A DNA stretch of 64,000 nucleotides, from NCBI GenBank assembly GCA_018374635.1, contig JAHAEW010000007.1, positions 3,127-67,126 of the forward strand, written 5' to 3'. The position numbers and the translations under genes are program-made. The notes beneath the pieces are model-generated. The model was not told the DNA's origin. It was given only the letters and a program-made list of their open reading frames with translations, and ran no database searches. Origin of the DNA: Clostridiales bacterium. Its GTDB lineage: Bacteria; Bacillota; Clostridia; Oscillospirales; Oscillospiraceae. Positions 24,588-33,260 of the stretch are shown piece after piece (the stretch's first letter is position 1; every line of letters starts with the position of its first letter).

Positions 24588-27500
24588 ATGTCCTTTGTCC
24601 ATTTACATGTCCATACGGAGTATAGCCTTCTGGACGGCGCGTGCCGCATCGGGGGGCTGGTGCAGCGGGTGAAGGACCTGGGGCAGCGCGCGGTGGCCAT
24701 CACCGACCACGGCGTGATGTACGGCGTGATCGACTTCTACAAGGCCTGCAAGGCGGCGGGGATCCAGCCCATCATCGGGTGCGAGGTCTACGTGGCCCCC
24801 CGCACCCGCTTTGACAAGGTCCACGAGCTGGACTCGGCGGCTCGCCACCTGGTGCTCCTGTGCCAGAACGAGGTGGGCTACCGGAATCTGAGCTACCTGG
24901 TCTCCCAGGCCTTTCTGGAGGGCTTTTACATCAAGCCGCGGGTGGATATGGACCTGCTGCGGGAGCACTCGGAGGGGCTCATCGCCCTCTCGGCCTGTCT
25001 GGCGGGGGCGGTGCCCCGGCTCCTCCTGGGGAGCAACTACGAGGGGGCCAAGGCCCACGCCCTGGAGATGCAGGAGATCTTCGGGGCGGGGAGCTACTAC
25101 CTGGAGCTCCAGGACCACGGCATCCCCGCCCAGCGGCAGGCGGCCGAGGGCATCCTCCGCCTCCACCGGGAGACCGGCATCCCCCTGGTGGTCACCAACG
25201 ACGCCCACTACCTCACCCGGGAGGACGCGGCCATGCAGGACACCCTCATGGCCATCCAGATGGGCAAGACGGTGGACGACCCCTCCCGGATGCGCTTTGA
25301 GACCCGGGAATTCTATCTCAAGTCGGAGGAGGAGATGGCCTTGCTCTTCCCCGAGTACCCCGAGGCGGTGGCCAATACGGCCCGCATTGCCGAGCGGTGC
25401 GCGGTGGAGTTCGAGTTCGGCAAGTACCACCTGCCTGAGTTCAAGCTCCCCGAGGGGTACACCGACGGGGACGCCTATTTCCAGAAGCTCTGCGACGAGG
25501 GCTTTGCCCGGCGCTACCCCGACGCGCCCCGCGCCTACCGGGAGCGGCTGGAGTACGAGATGGGGGTCATCCGCCAGATGGGCTTTGTGGAGTACTTCCT
25601 CATCGTCTCCGACTTCATCCACTACGCCAAGAGCCGCCACATCCCCGTGGGGCCGGGCCGCGGCTCGGCGGCCGGGTCCATGGTGGCCTACTGCCTGCGC
25701 ATCACCGAGATCGACCCCATGCGGTATGACCTGTACTTCGAGCGATTCCTCAACCCGGAGCGGGTCACCATGCCCGACATCGACGTGGACTTCTGCATCC
25801 GCCGGCGGCAGGAGGTCATCGAGTACGTCCAGCGCAAATACGGTCCCGACCACGTGGCCCAGATCGTCACCTTCGGCACCATGGCCGCCAAGGGGGCCAT
25901 CCGGGACGTGGGCCGGGCCCTCAACATCCCCTATGCGGATGTGGACGCCGTGGCCAAGCAGGTGCCCAGCGGCCCGGGGGCCCTTCACATCACCCTGGAC
26001 GAGTCCCTCAAGCTCTCCAAGCCCCTGCGGGAGGCCTACGAGGGGGACGGGACCATCCGCCGCCTCATCGACACGGCCAAGGCCATCGAGGGCATGCCCC
26101 GCCACGCCTCCACCCACGCCGCGGGGGTGGTCATCACCAAGCGCCCGGTCCACGAGTATGTCCCCCTGGCGAAAAACGACGAATCGGTGGTCACCCAGTA
26201 CACCATGACCACCCTGGAGGAGCTGGGCCTGCTCAAGATGGACTTTCTGGGCCTGCGCAACCTGACCGTGCTGGACGACGCGGTGAAGCTGGTGCAGGCG
26301 CGGGAGCCGGACTTTTCCCTGGAAAGCCTGCCCGACCACGACCCGGCCGTGTTCCAGATGCTCTCCGAGGGCAAGACCTCGGGCGTGTTCCAGATGGAGT
26401 CGGCCGGCATGACCGGCGTGTGCGTGGGCCTCAAGCCCCAGAACATCGAGGACATCACGGCCATCATCGCCCTCTACCGCCCGGGGCCCATGGAGTCCAT
26501 CCCCCGGTTCATCGCCTGCAAGCAGAACCCGGAGAAGATCACCTACAAGCACCCCTCCCTCCGGCCCATCCTGGAGGTCACCTACGGGTGCATCGTCTAC
26601 CAGGAGCAGGTCATCCGCATCTTCCAGGACATGGCGGGCTACTCCCTGGGACAGGCCGACATGGTGCGCCGGGCCATCTCCAAGAAGAAGAAGGACCAGA
26701 TCGAGCGGGAGCGCAAGGCCTTCATCTACGGCGACCCCGGCCGGGGGATCGACGGGTGCATCGCCCGGGGCATCCCGGAGCAGGTGGGCCAGGACGTGTA
26801 CGACGAGATCTACGATTTCGCCAACTACGCCTTCAACAAGGCCCACGCGGTGAGCTACGCGGTGGTGGCCTACCAGACCGCCTGGTTCAAGCGCCACCGC
26901 ACCCGGGAGTATATGGCCGCCCTCCTCACCTCGGTGCTGGACTCCAGCGAGAAAGTGGCCGAGTATATCGCCGAGTGCAAGGACTGCGGGATCTCCCTCC
27001 TGCCCCCCGACATCAACGAGTCGGGGGCCTCCTTCACCGTGTCCGGGGAGAACCTGCGCTTTGGCCTGGCCGCCGTGAAGGGGGTGGGCTGGGGCTTCGT
27101 GCGGGACGTGCTGGCCGAGCGGGAGAAGGGGCCCTTCCGGGACTTCCCCGACTTCTGCCTGCGGCTCTTTGACCACGACCTCAACAAGCGGGTGCTGGAG
27201 AACCTGATCCGCTGCGGGGCCTTCGACTCCATGGGGGTGCGCCGCTCCCAGCTGCTGGACGCCTACGAGCAGCTGGTGGACACCATCGCCCAGAACAAGC
27301 GGAAAAACCTGGCCGGACAGTTCGACCTCTTCGGCGGCGGAGGGGACGCCATGGAGACCGCCCCCCAGCTGGTATTGCGGGACATCCCGGAGTTCAGCCG
27401 GCAGGAGCGCATGACCATGGAGAAGGAGACCACCGGCCTCTACCTGACCGGTCACCCCATGGACGAGTACCGGGCGGCCGCCCGGGCCTGCCGGGCCGTG

Positions 27501-28124
27501 CCCATCGGCTCCATCACCGCCGACTTCGCCCGGGAGGGCGGGCCGGAGCGCTATGCCGACGGGCAGAAGGTGACCATCGCCGGGGTGGTGACGGCCTCCA
27601 AGACCCGGACCACCCGGAGCAACAGCCTCATGGCCTACGCCACCCTGGAGGACGACACCGGCGCGCTGGAGGTCCTCATCTTCTCCCGGGTGCTGGGGGA
27701 GTGCAGCGCCTGCCTGCAGGAGAACACCCCGGTGGTGGCCGAGGGGCGCATCTCGGTGCGGGATGAAAAGCCCCCTCAGCTCATGTGCGACAGCCTGCGC
27801 CCCCTCCAGGGCGCGCCCGAGAGCGGCCCCTCCGCCCCGGCCGAGCCCGAGGCGGGGAAGGTGCGCAAGCTCTACCTCCGCCTGCCCGCCCGGGAGGACC
27901 CCCGCTGGCGGCACATCCTGCGGGTTCTCCTCATGTTCCCGGGGAGCGAGCCTTTGCGGGCCAAGTTCGCCGCGGAGGGGGCCTGGACCCCGGCCTACCC
28001 CTGCCAGATCCACCCCCTGCTCCTGGAGGAGCTGCGGGGCGTGCTGGGGGAGGAGAATGTGGTGGTCCAGACGGGTAAGCCGGAGCCCCTGACGCCCCTG
28101 CCGGGCGGGGAGGCGTTCCTATGA
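24588..28124 (+). CDS. dnaE: DNA polymerase III alpha subunit (DnaE)
   Basis: 1178 residues, the DnaE1/DnaE3 length class. N-terminal PHP domain (HLHVHTEYSLLDGA, TDHGVMYG), palm with GPGRGSAAGSMVAYCL and the catalytic MPDIDVDFCIRRR, then fingers, an HhH region and a C-terminal OB-fold (VTIAGVVTASKTRTT...). No inserted 3'-5' exonuclease, so it is not PolC. AAAGGAGGAG precedes the ATG. Its stop overlaps the cls start. Confidence 0.97.
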   Translation: MSFVHLHVHTEYSLLDGACRIGGLVQRVKDLGQRAVAITDHGVMYGVIDFYKACKAAGIQPIIGCEVYVAPRTRFDKVHELDSAARHLVLLCQNEVGYRNLSYLVSQAFLEGFYIKPRVDMDLLREHSEGLIALSACLAGAVPRLLLGSNYEGAKAHALEMQEIFGAGSYYLELQDHGIPAQRQAAEGILRLHRETGIPLVVTNDAHYLTREDAAMQDTLMAIQMGKTVDDPSRMRFETREFYLKSEEEMALLFPEYPEAVANTARIAERCAVEFEFGKYHLPEFKLPEGYTDGDAYFQKLCDEGFARRYPDAPRAYRERLEYEMGVIRQMGFVEYFLIVSDFIHYAKSRHIPVGPGRGSAAGSMVAYCLRITEIDPMRYDLYFERFLNPERVTMPDIDVDFCIRRRQEVIEYVQRKYGPDHVAQIVTFGTMAAKGAIRDVGRALNIPYADVDAVAKQVPSGPGALHITLDESLKLSKPLREAYEGDGTIRRLIDTAKAIEGMPRHASTHAAGVVITKRPVHEYVPLAKNDESVVTQYTMTTLEELGLLKMDFLGLRNLTVLDDAVKLVQAREPDFSLESLPDHDPAVFQMLSEGKTSGVFQMESAGMTGVCVGLKPQNIEDITAIIALYRPGPMESIPRFIACKQNPEKITYKHPSLRPILEVTYGCIVYQEQVIRIFQDMAGYSLGQADMVRRAISKKKKDQIERERKAFIYGDPGRGIDGCIARGIPEQVGQDVYDEIYDFANYAFNKAHAVSYAVVAYQTAWFKRHRTREYMAALLTSVLDSSEKVAEYIAECKDCGISLLPPDINESGASFTVSGENLRFGLAAVKGVGWGFVRDVLAEREKGPFRDFPDFCLRLFDHDLNKRVLENLIRCGAFDSMGVRRSQLLDAYEQLVDTIAQNKRKNLAGQFDLFGGGGDAMETAPQLVLRDIPEFSRQERMTMEKETTGLYLTGHPMDEYRAAARACRAVPIGSITADFAREGGPERYADGQKVTIAGVVTASKTRTTRSNSLMAYATLEDDTGALEVLIFSRVLGECSACLQENTPVVAEGRISVRDEKPPQLMCDSLRPLQGAPESGPSAPAEPEAGKVRKLYLRLPAREDPRWRHILRVLLMFPGSEPLRAKFAAEGAWTPAYPCQIHPLLLEELRGVLGEENVVVQTGKPEPLTPLPGGEAFL

Positions 28125-29656
28125 TGAAGAAGCTGGCCTCCCTCCTCTTCCACCGGCTGACCGTGACGGCGGTGCTCCTGGTGGTGCAGCTGGCCCTGCT
28201 GCTGGCCATGATGGGGCGGTTTTCCGCGTACTTTGTCTACTTCTATTGGCTGTGCATCGCCCTCTCGGTGGCGGCGGTGCTGTGGATCGTGGGGAACAAG
28301 AGCGATCCGGGCTACAAGATCGCCTGGATCATCCCCATTCTCCTCTTCCCGGTCTTTGGCGGGCTGATCTACCTCCTCCTGGGGGGCAACCGGCTCTCCC
28401 TGCGGCAGCGGAGAAAGATGCAGGGCATGGAGCGGCAGATGGTCTCCGCCCTGGAGCGGGACTGCAAGGCCGGGGCGCTCTCGTCCTACGGGGCGGACGC
28501 GGTGAACCAGGCCCGCTACCTGGAGCAGTATGCCCACGCCCCGGCTTACAGCCACACCGAGGCCGTCTATTTTCCCCTGGGGGACGACGCATTCCCCCGG
28601 ATGCTGGAGGAGCTGCGGAAGGCTGAGCGGTATATCTTCCTGGAGTATTTCATCATCGAGCGGGGGATCTTCTGGGACGCCATCCTGGAGGTGCTGGAGG
28701 AGAAGGTACAGGAGGGCGTGGACGTGCGGATCATCTACGACGACATCGGCAGCCTCTTCACCCTGCCCAAGGACTACGCCGCCCAGCTGGAGGCCAAGGG
28801 CATCCAATGCTGCGTGTTCAACCGCTTCATCCCCATCCTCTCCCTGCGCCTGAACAACCGGGACCACCGGAAGCTGTGCGTCATCGACGGCCACACGGGC
28901 TTTACCGGCGGGATCAACCTGGCCGACGAGTATATCAACCGGAAGGTCAAGTACGGCCACTGGAAGGACACCGCCATCCTCCTGCGGGGGGAGGCGGTGT
29001 GGAGCATGACGGTGATGTTCCTCACCATGTGGGACTATATGCGGGGGGAGGAGCGGCTGGACGACTTCCGCCCGGATTCCCTTCCGGCCGCGTGCGCCGG
29101 CTGCGGCGGCTACTTTGTCCAACCCTACACCGACAGCCCCCTGGACGGGGAGCCGGTGGGGGAGACCGTCTACCTCAACCTCATCAACAAGGCCAAGAAG
29201 TATGTCTACCTGACCACGCCCTATCTCATCGTCAGCGACAGCGTCAACACCGCCCTGTGCAGCGCGGCCAAGGCGGGGGTGGACGTGCGGATCATCACCC
29301 CCCACATCCCCGACAAAAAGGTCATCTTCGAGGTGACCCGGGCCCACTACGAGTCCCTGCTGGAGGCGGGGGTGCAGATCTTCGAGTACACCCCCGGCTT
29401 CATACACGGGAAGAACTTCGTGGTGGACGACCGGTTCGGCACGGTGGGGACGGTCAACATGGACTACCGCAGCATGTTCCTCCACTTTGAGGACGGCGTA
29501 TGGCTGTGCGGTGCGCCCTGCCTGCGGGACATCAAGGAGGACTTTCTCCGCACCCAGGCGGAGAGCGAGCGGATCACCCTCCAGCGCTGCCGGTCCCACT
29601 CAGGGGTGCGGCGGCTCTTCCGCGCGGTGCTGCGCATCCTGGCGCCCCTCATGTAG
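28121..29656 (+). CDS. cls: cardiolipin synthase
   Basis: 511 residues. Two to three N-terminal membrane helices (about 7-75) and two HKD phospholipase D motifs: HRKLCVID near 248-255 and HGKNFVVD near 428-435. Condenses two phosphatidylglycerols to cardiolipin at the membrane. Its ATG overlaps the dnaE stop (ATGA), implying translational coupling. A terminator follows. Confidence 0.94.
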   Translation: MMKKLASLLFHRLTVTAVLLVVQLALLLAMMGRFSAYFVYFYWLCIALSVAAVLWIVGNKSDPGYKIAWIIPILLFPVFGGLIYLLLGGNRLSLRQRRKMQGMERQMVSALERDCKAGALSSYGADAVNQARYLEQYAHAPAYSHTEAVYFPLGDDAFPRMLEELRKAERYIFLEYFIIERGIFWDAILEVLEEKVQEGVDVRIIYDDIGSLFTLPKDYAAQLEAKGIQCCVFNRFIPILSLRLNNRDHRKLCVIDGHTGFTGGINLADEYINRKVKYGHWKDTAILLRGEAVWSMTVMFLTMWDYMRGEERLDDFRPDSLPAACAGCGGYFVQPYTDSPLDGEPVGETVYLNLINKAKKYVYLTTPYLIVSDSVNTALCSAAKAGVDVRIITPHIPDKKVIFEVTRAHYESLLEAGVQIFEYTPGFIHGKNFVVDDRFGTVGTVNMDYRSMFLHFEDGVWLCGAPCLRDIKEDFLRTQAESERITLQRCRSHSGVRRLFRAVLRILAPLM

Positions 29657-29674
29657 GGGCATTCTCAAACATGC

Positions 29675-29721
29675 AAGCCCGCCCCCTCTCCCGAACAGGA
29701 GAAGGGGCGGGGCTTTTGTTT
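29675..29721 (+). terminator. terminator of dnaE-cls
   Basis: Long GC stem (AAGCCCGCCCC...GGGGCGGGGCTT) with a short loop and TTTTGTTTTATTT. It also lies at the end of the convergent DUF5655 gene. Confidence 0.85.
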
Positions 29722-30113
29722 TATTTGTTCTCAGCGAACTGGCAGGCCTCCTCGATCCAGGCAAAGAGGGCGTCGTCCAGCTGCTCGGGTGAAGAGACCA
29801 CCACGTGGTGGGTCCAGCGGTTGGGATAGGGCTCCACCGCCACGGCCACGCGGGGGGAGTCCAACCGGTGGGAGAGCCCGAAGGTCACCAGGATGCAGGT
29901 CTTGGGCCAGTCCTTCTTTCGCCGGACCGGCAGGGAGGCGGCGGCGAAGAGGCGGCGGTGGTAGAAGCTGATCTGACTCTTCTGCACCTTGACCGAGCAG
30001 GCGGGGAACTGGGCGCACATACGCCGGAAGAAGGCCTCGTACAGGGCCAGCTCCCCGGGGCGGCCGTCAAAATAGGCCAGCACATCGCTTTCATAGTAGG
30101 AGGAATATTCCAT
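29721..30113 (-). CDS. DUF5655-type protein
   Basis: 130 residues resembling the DUF5655 family: YESDVLAYFDGRPGELALYEAFFRR, VQKSQISFYHRRLFAAASLP, and a C-terminal LDDALFAWIEEACQFAENK. Members are small cytosolic proteins, sometimes fused to nucleotidyltransferase or transport genes; no enzymatic role is established. Convergent with cls. The region just upstream (30114-30280) has no clear gene. Confidence 0.7.
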   Translation of the reverse strand: MEYSSYYESDVLAYFDGRPGELALYEAFFRRMCAQFPACSVKVQKSQISFYHRRLFAAASLPVRRKKDWPKTCILVTFGLSHRLDSPRVAVAVEPYPNRWTHHVVVSSPEQLDDALFAWIEEACQFAENK

Positions 30114-30281
30114 AAGGCGCTCCTTTCCAGAGAGGGCGGGTCAGGGCGGGTACGGGGGGGCGAGCATCTGGGCGCAGTAGCGGCTGGTGCCGGTTCCAGA
30201 AAAAGAAAGAATCAAGGAGTCATCGCTTTCAGATCTGGAACTCTATCATACCACGCGGTGGTGTTTTTTTTCAAAGGAGAA

Positions 30282-30354
30282 CCGTTGCGTTTGGGAGGAA
30301 AATGGGGTATCCTGATACTACCAAGGCCCCCACAGGGCGGGGAAGACAGGAAGG
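30282..30354 (+). repeat. left copy of imperfect 74-bp direct repeat
   Basis: CCGTTGCGTTTGGGAGG...ATGGGGTATCCTGATACTACC... matches 32148-32221 in the same orientation with a few substitutions and a small indel. Both copies keep TTGCGT-17 bp-TATCCT, a promoter-like spacing. The copies bracket an AT-rich segment. Confidence 0.75.
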
Positions 30355-30451
30355 GGCAGCTCTGGCCGGATTAAGCTTTTATACCATGGTTTGTCTTGGA
30401 TAATCCCGGGGATTATTGCATGATACTGTGCTGAGATTGGAGGAATCACGT

Positions 30452-30577
30452 ATGAAAGAGAAGCTGACTTGTACATTTCCGGGCCGTAGTATGATGCCTC
30501 CGCTTTTTATGGGGGAGCGGGACATATATGCAATGATCTGGGAGGGGGCCTTCCATTTCCATCTTCCGCGAGTATGA
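30452..30577 (+). pseudogene. short, possibly frameshifted ORF inside the AT-rich insert
   Basis: ATG 30452 has a good site (TTGGAGGAATCACGT). The frame gives 41 codons (MKEKLTCTFPGRSMMPPLFM...), then stops at 30575. Another frame continues protein-like sequence (REYEPCLLRQGQEAECYWEL) to 30651, so a one-base frameshift could have split a gene of about 66 codons. Family unknown. Confidence 0.35.
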
Positions 30578-30666
30578 ACCCTGCCTCCTGCGCCAGGGAC
30601 AGGAGGCAGAGTGTTACTGGGAACTGCACTTTCGATGAGATCAAATGAGTTTCGAGGTGATTCATT

Positions 30667-31176
30667 ATGGGTGAGTATTTTGAGCTTACCTTTTTCTCTC
30701 CCGCCTGCGGTGCGAACGGGATGAACGATAAGAAGAACATTCTTGAAGTTCTGGGTCTGGCAGAAGGACGGAATCTATTGACACGGCATACGTATCCGCT
30801 GTTTGAAAACAGAGAAGTATTGTTTGATGTTTTCCAGGAGCCAAATTTTTGCGAATACAGGATATGTCTATCCGATTTTGTTATTACGAGGGAGAACTTC
30901 CACCAGAAAGAACGGCAATTATTACAGCTTGCTGACATTTGTTTCAGTAGAATAGATCGCTTGCTTTTTGCGACAGGAATATATGAACTAACATACTATT
31001 TCACCAACAGCATTACGGAGATTGAATCATTTGACAAAGGAATCCTAACAAAATTTCCATTCATTTTTTTCAGAAACAGGAACAAATATGATTTGGTTCC
31101 CACTGACCGGTATAATGACACAATATGCGTATTAAATACCGGGGGAGATGTTCAAGATATTTTTTCAGACATGTAG
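30667..31176 (+). CDS. hypothetical protein in the AT-rich insert
   Basis: 169 residues, mostly aromatic and charged (LLFATGIYELTYYFTNSITEIE..., FPFIFFRNRNKYDL). No signal peptide, no membrane helix, no recognised domain. GC is much lower than in the surrounding genes, which suggests transfer. GAGGTG stands before the ATG. Single small cytosolic proteins of this style are common in toxin-immunity islands, but that is only context. A 285-bp stretch with no gene follows. Confidence 0.55.
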   Translation: MGEYFELTFFSPACGANGMNDKKNILEVLGLAEGRNLLTRHTYPLFENREVLFDVFQEPNFCEYRICLSDFVITRENFHQKERQLLQLADICFSRIDRLLFATGIYELTYYFTNSITEIESFDKGILTKFPFIFFRNRNKYDLVPTDRYNDTICVLNTGGDVQDIFSDM

Positions 31177-31461
31177 TCTCCGTTGAAAAGACAGTTTACC
31201 ATAATTGTATAAAATATTGGCCAACTTGACGAATTTCGCAGGCGGTCACGGAAAGAGAAATCTAATCTTGGAGTTTATGATGCTGGACGGAATGATCATG
31301 TTTGTCTTCCTCTGTAAACATCTACCTAAATAAACCGCTTCACCCTTGGGCATTGTCCGGAGGGGCGGATGGGTTTTATCGAAAAAGGCGGCGCAAATAG
31401 GAATCTAGGGCACTTCCCTGTACGGCAGAGGTTTTCCGCTGGACATCAAGGAGGAGAACAA
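31177..31461. other. AT-rich non-coding stretch
   Basis: I see no open frame with a ribosome site here and no clear terminator or promoter. It separates two AT-rich genes. Confidence 0.4.
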
Positions 31462-32046
31462 ATGCATATTACATTGATCAGAAAGTATAAGCGGCTGTCA
31501 GAATGCACCTATCGTTGTTTGGAATATCCCTCATATACCGGCTTTGCGAAAAGAGCTATTTTGGGTAAATCAAGCATCGTTTTGTACCACAATGAACAAG
31601 AAAATTTAAATATGTCTCAAAAAAATCTATCGGATATAATCAAATACTTTCCGCTCAGATTTTTGGGGTTAAACTGTGCACCATATCATATATATGAATA
31701 CAAAGAAGGTGAAATTGGATACTCGAAACAGTCACTCTTTGTACCAGAGTATGCATTTTATATTGCTCAAAACATCTATGTTCTGCGGGGACACTCAAAG
31801 AAAAAGCATTCTCTTACAAAAGATGGAAAGCAAATCGCACTCTTTACGGTGGTAGATGAAGGGAATACTCGCATTGATTTTGCAGAGCAGGATGGTGCTC
31901 TGATTTCTTTTCTCATCCTCTTTGCTATCTTTATTGATATCCAGTACTATGCATACAGGGGCGCGACCACATACACATACGTACACAAAGATAAATGGAA
32001 GAAATTATCAGAGTGGACGCCAGATGAAAGTATAAGAAGAATATAG
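31462..32046 (+). CDS. tubby/LURP-one-like protein (putative)
   Basis: 194 residues. ATG 31462 follows AAGGAGGAG; an earlier start at 31369 would put that site inside the gene. Central pattern (KRAILGKSSIVLYH..., YHIYEYKEGEIGYSKQS..., GNTRIDFAEQDGALISFLILFAIF) recalls the tubby C-terminal-like beta barrel of LURP-one proteins: short beta-strands ending in a hydrophobic helix. AT-rich composition unlike its neighbours. Function unknown. Confidence 0.55.
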   Translation: MHITLIRKYKRLSECTYRCLEYPSYTGFAKRAILGKSSIVLYHNEQENLNMSQKNLSDIIKYFPLRFLGLNCAPYHIYEYKEGEIGYSKQSLFVPEYAFYIAQNIYVLRGHSKKKHSLTKDGKQIALFTVVDEGNTRIDFAEQDGALISFLILFAIFIDIQYYAYRGATTYTYVHKDKWKKLSEWTPDESIRRI

Positions 32047-32147
32047 GCAAAAATAAGAAGAGGGAGAACCTTGTGGGACCTTTTGGATGCTCACTCTCTT
32101 TTTGCTTCTTTTAGGTAGTATAGAACCGTTCCTTATTTGACGGCGGG

Positions 32148-32221
32148 CCGTTGCGTTTTGGGGGGAAATGGGGTATCCTGATACCAAAACCCCCGCGGAG
32201 CGGGGAGATGGGAGGAAGCGG
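32148..32221 (+). repeat. right copy of imperfect 74-bp direct repeat
   Basis: Matches 30282-30354. Here it supplies the promoter-like TTGCGT-17 bp-TATCCT, a palindrome GGTATCCTGATACC over the -10, and the ribosome site of the CYTH gene. This copy is probably ancestral and the other a duplicate at the far end of the insert. Confidence 0.75.
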
Positions 32222-32223
32222 AT

Positions 32224-32700
32224 ATGGAGATCGAACGCCGCTGGCTGGCGCGTGGCTGGCCGGACAGAGAGGCCGACGAGGTCTGGCACATGGAGCAGGG
32301 GTATGTGACCACCCGCCCCGCCGTCCGGGTGCGCAGTGAACGCCGGGAGGGTGGAGAGGAGCGGTTCATGCTGTGCCTGAAGCGGGGGAGTGGGCTGAGC
32401 CGGATGGAGGTGGAATTCCCCATAGAGGAGGAGCGGTTCCGGGCGGTGGCCGCATTCATCGATAAGCCCTTTATTCAAAAGGAACAGCGGCGCTACCGCC
32501 TGGCGGAGGGATATATCCTGGAGTGGAACCAGGTGGATGCCGGAACGCCGGAGGGATACTTCTACGCAGAGGTGGAGTTCCCCACAGAGGAGGAGGCCCT
32601 TGCCTGGGACCCCGGAGGGTGGCGGCGCTGGCTGCTCCGGGAGGTCACCCGGGAAGGACAGGAGAGCATGGCGGCCTACTGGGAGCGCACCAGAGGGTGA
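32224..32700 (+). CDS. CYTH domain protein
   Basis: 158 residues of the CYTH (class IV adenylate cyclase/thiamine triphosphatase) superfamily. It opens MEIERRWLARGW, a variant of the E-x-E-R-K metal/phosphate motif, with later strands VRVRSERR, FMLCLKRGS, RMEVEFPI and EVEFPTEEEA supplying alternating Glu/Arg. The family hydrolyses tripolyphosphate-like substrates or binds polyphosphate. Starts 3 bp after the right 74-bp repeat. Confidence 0.82.
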   Translation: MEIERRWLARGWPDREADEVWHMEQGYVTTRPAVRVRSERREGGEERFMLCLKRGSGLSRMEVEFPIEEERFRAVAAFIDKPFIQKEQRRYRLAEGYILEWNQVDAGTPEGYFYAEVEFPTEEEALAWDPGGWRRWLLREVTREGQESMAAYWERTRG

Positions 32701-32849
32701 GATCCGCCCCGGCGTCCCGGAGGATTCCAAGTTTCCTCCTGGACGCCAGTATCTGGGAATAAATAGGATAAACTGAGCAAAAAACGTAATTTATACGTTT
32801 TGTTCACACAATCTTTGCAAATTCTTTATAAAATGGTAAGAAACAGGGG

Positions 32850-32878
32850 TTGTAAATTTACATAAAATAGAGTATACT
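32850..32878 (+). promoter_or_regulatory. promoter of the 27-codon gene
   Basis: TTGTAA (32850-32855), 17 bp, TATACT (32873-32878); TTTACATAAAATAG in the spacer is AT-rich. Confidence 0.75.
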
Positions 32879-32908
32879 GAGTACAGATCAAACGAAGGAG
32901 GTGATACT

Positions 32909-32992
32909 ATGTTGTATGAAAAGAACCGTGGGACCGATATTGACGATATGATTTTTGGCGGCGATGAGAAGGTCATTCGCAGCGATCGCTAA
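32909..32992 (+). CDS. 27-residue small protein with its own promoter and terminator
   Basis: A complete short gene: AAGGAGG ends 7 nt before ATG 32909, and TAA is at 32990. The peptide begins MLYEKNRG, has a DIDDMIFGGDE acidic middle and ends VIRSDR. No signal peptide, membrane helix or Cys. It has its own promoter and a strong terminator, so it is a deliberate transcription unit. Function unknown; could be a small regulator, spore-associated peptide or RiPP-like precursor, none of which is demonstrated. Confidence 0.7.
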   Translation: MLYEKNRGTDIDDMIFGGDEKVIRSDR

Positions 32993-33017
32993 AAACCAGA
33001 TTCTGTCAGGGTTTGTT

Positions 33018-33047
33018 CCACACCAAACTTTGGTGTGGTTTTTGTTT
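33018..33047 (+). terminator. terminator of the 27-codon gene
   Basis: CCACACCA stem with its complement, short loop, then TTTTTGTTTT. Confidence 0.9.
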
Positions 33048-33260
33048 TATGTACCCAATCAACCGTTTTGAAAGATGGTGGAGGATATATGGACACAGAA
33101 CCGGGCCAGCATTGGAACTGAGCGGCAGGGAAACGGCGTAAGGGCCGCATCCCCTGCCGCTTTTTCATGTCCCGGCGGCCGGGGCGGGCGCGCACCATTC
33201 TCCTGCCCCCTCATAGAATGGCATGGAAGCAATTCCGAACACTCATTAGGAGGTATTGCA

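Noticed and set aside
24603..28013. 1136-codon open frame on the minus strand
   Set aside because: Antisense shadow of dnaE.
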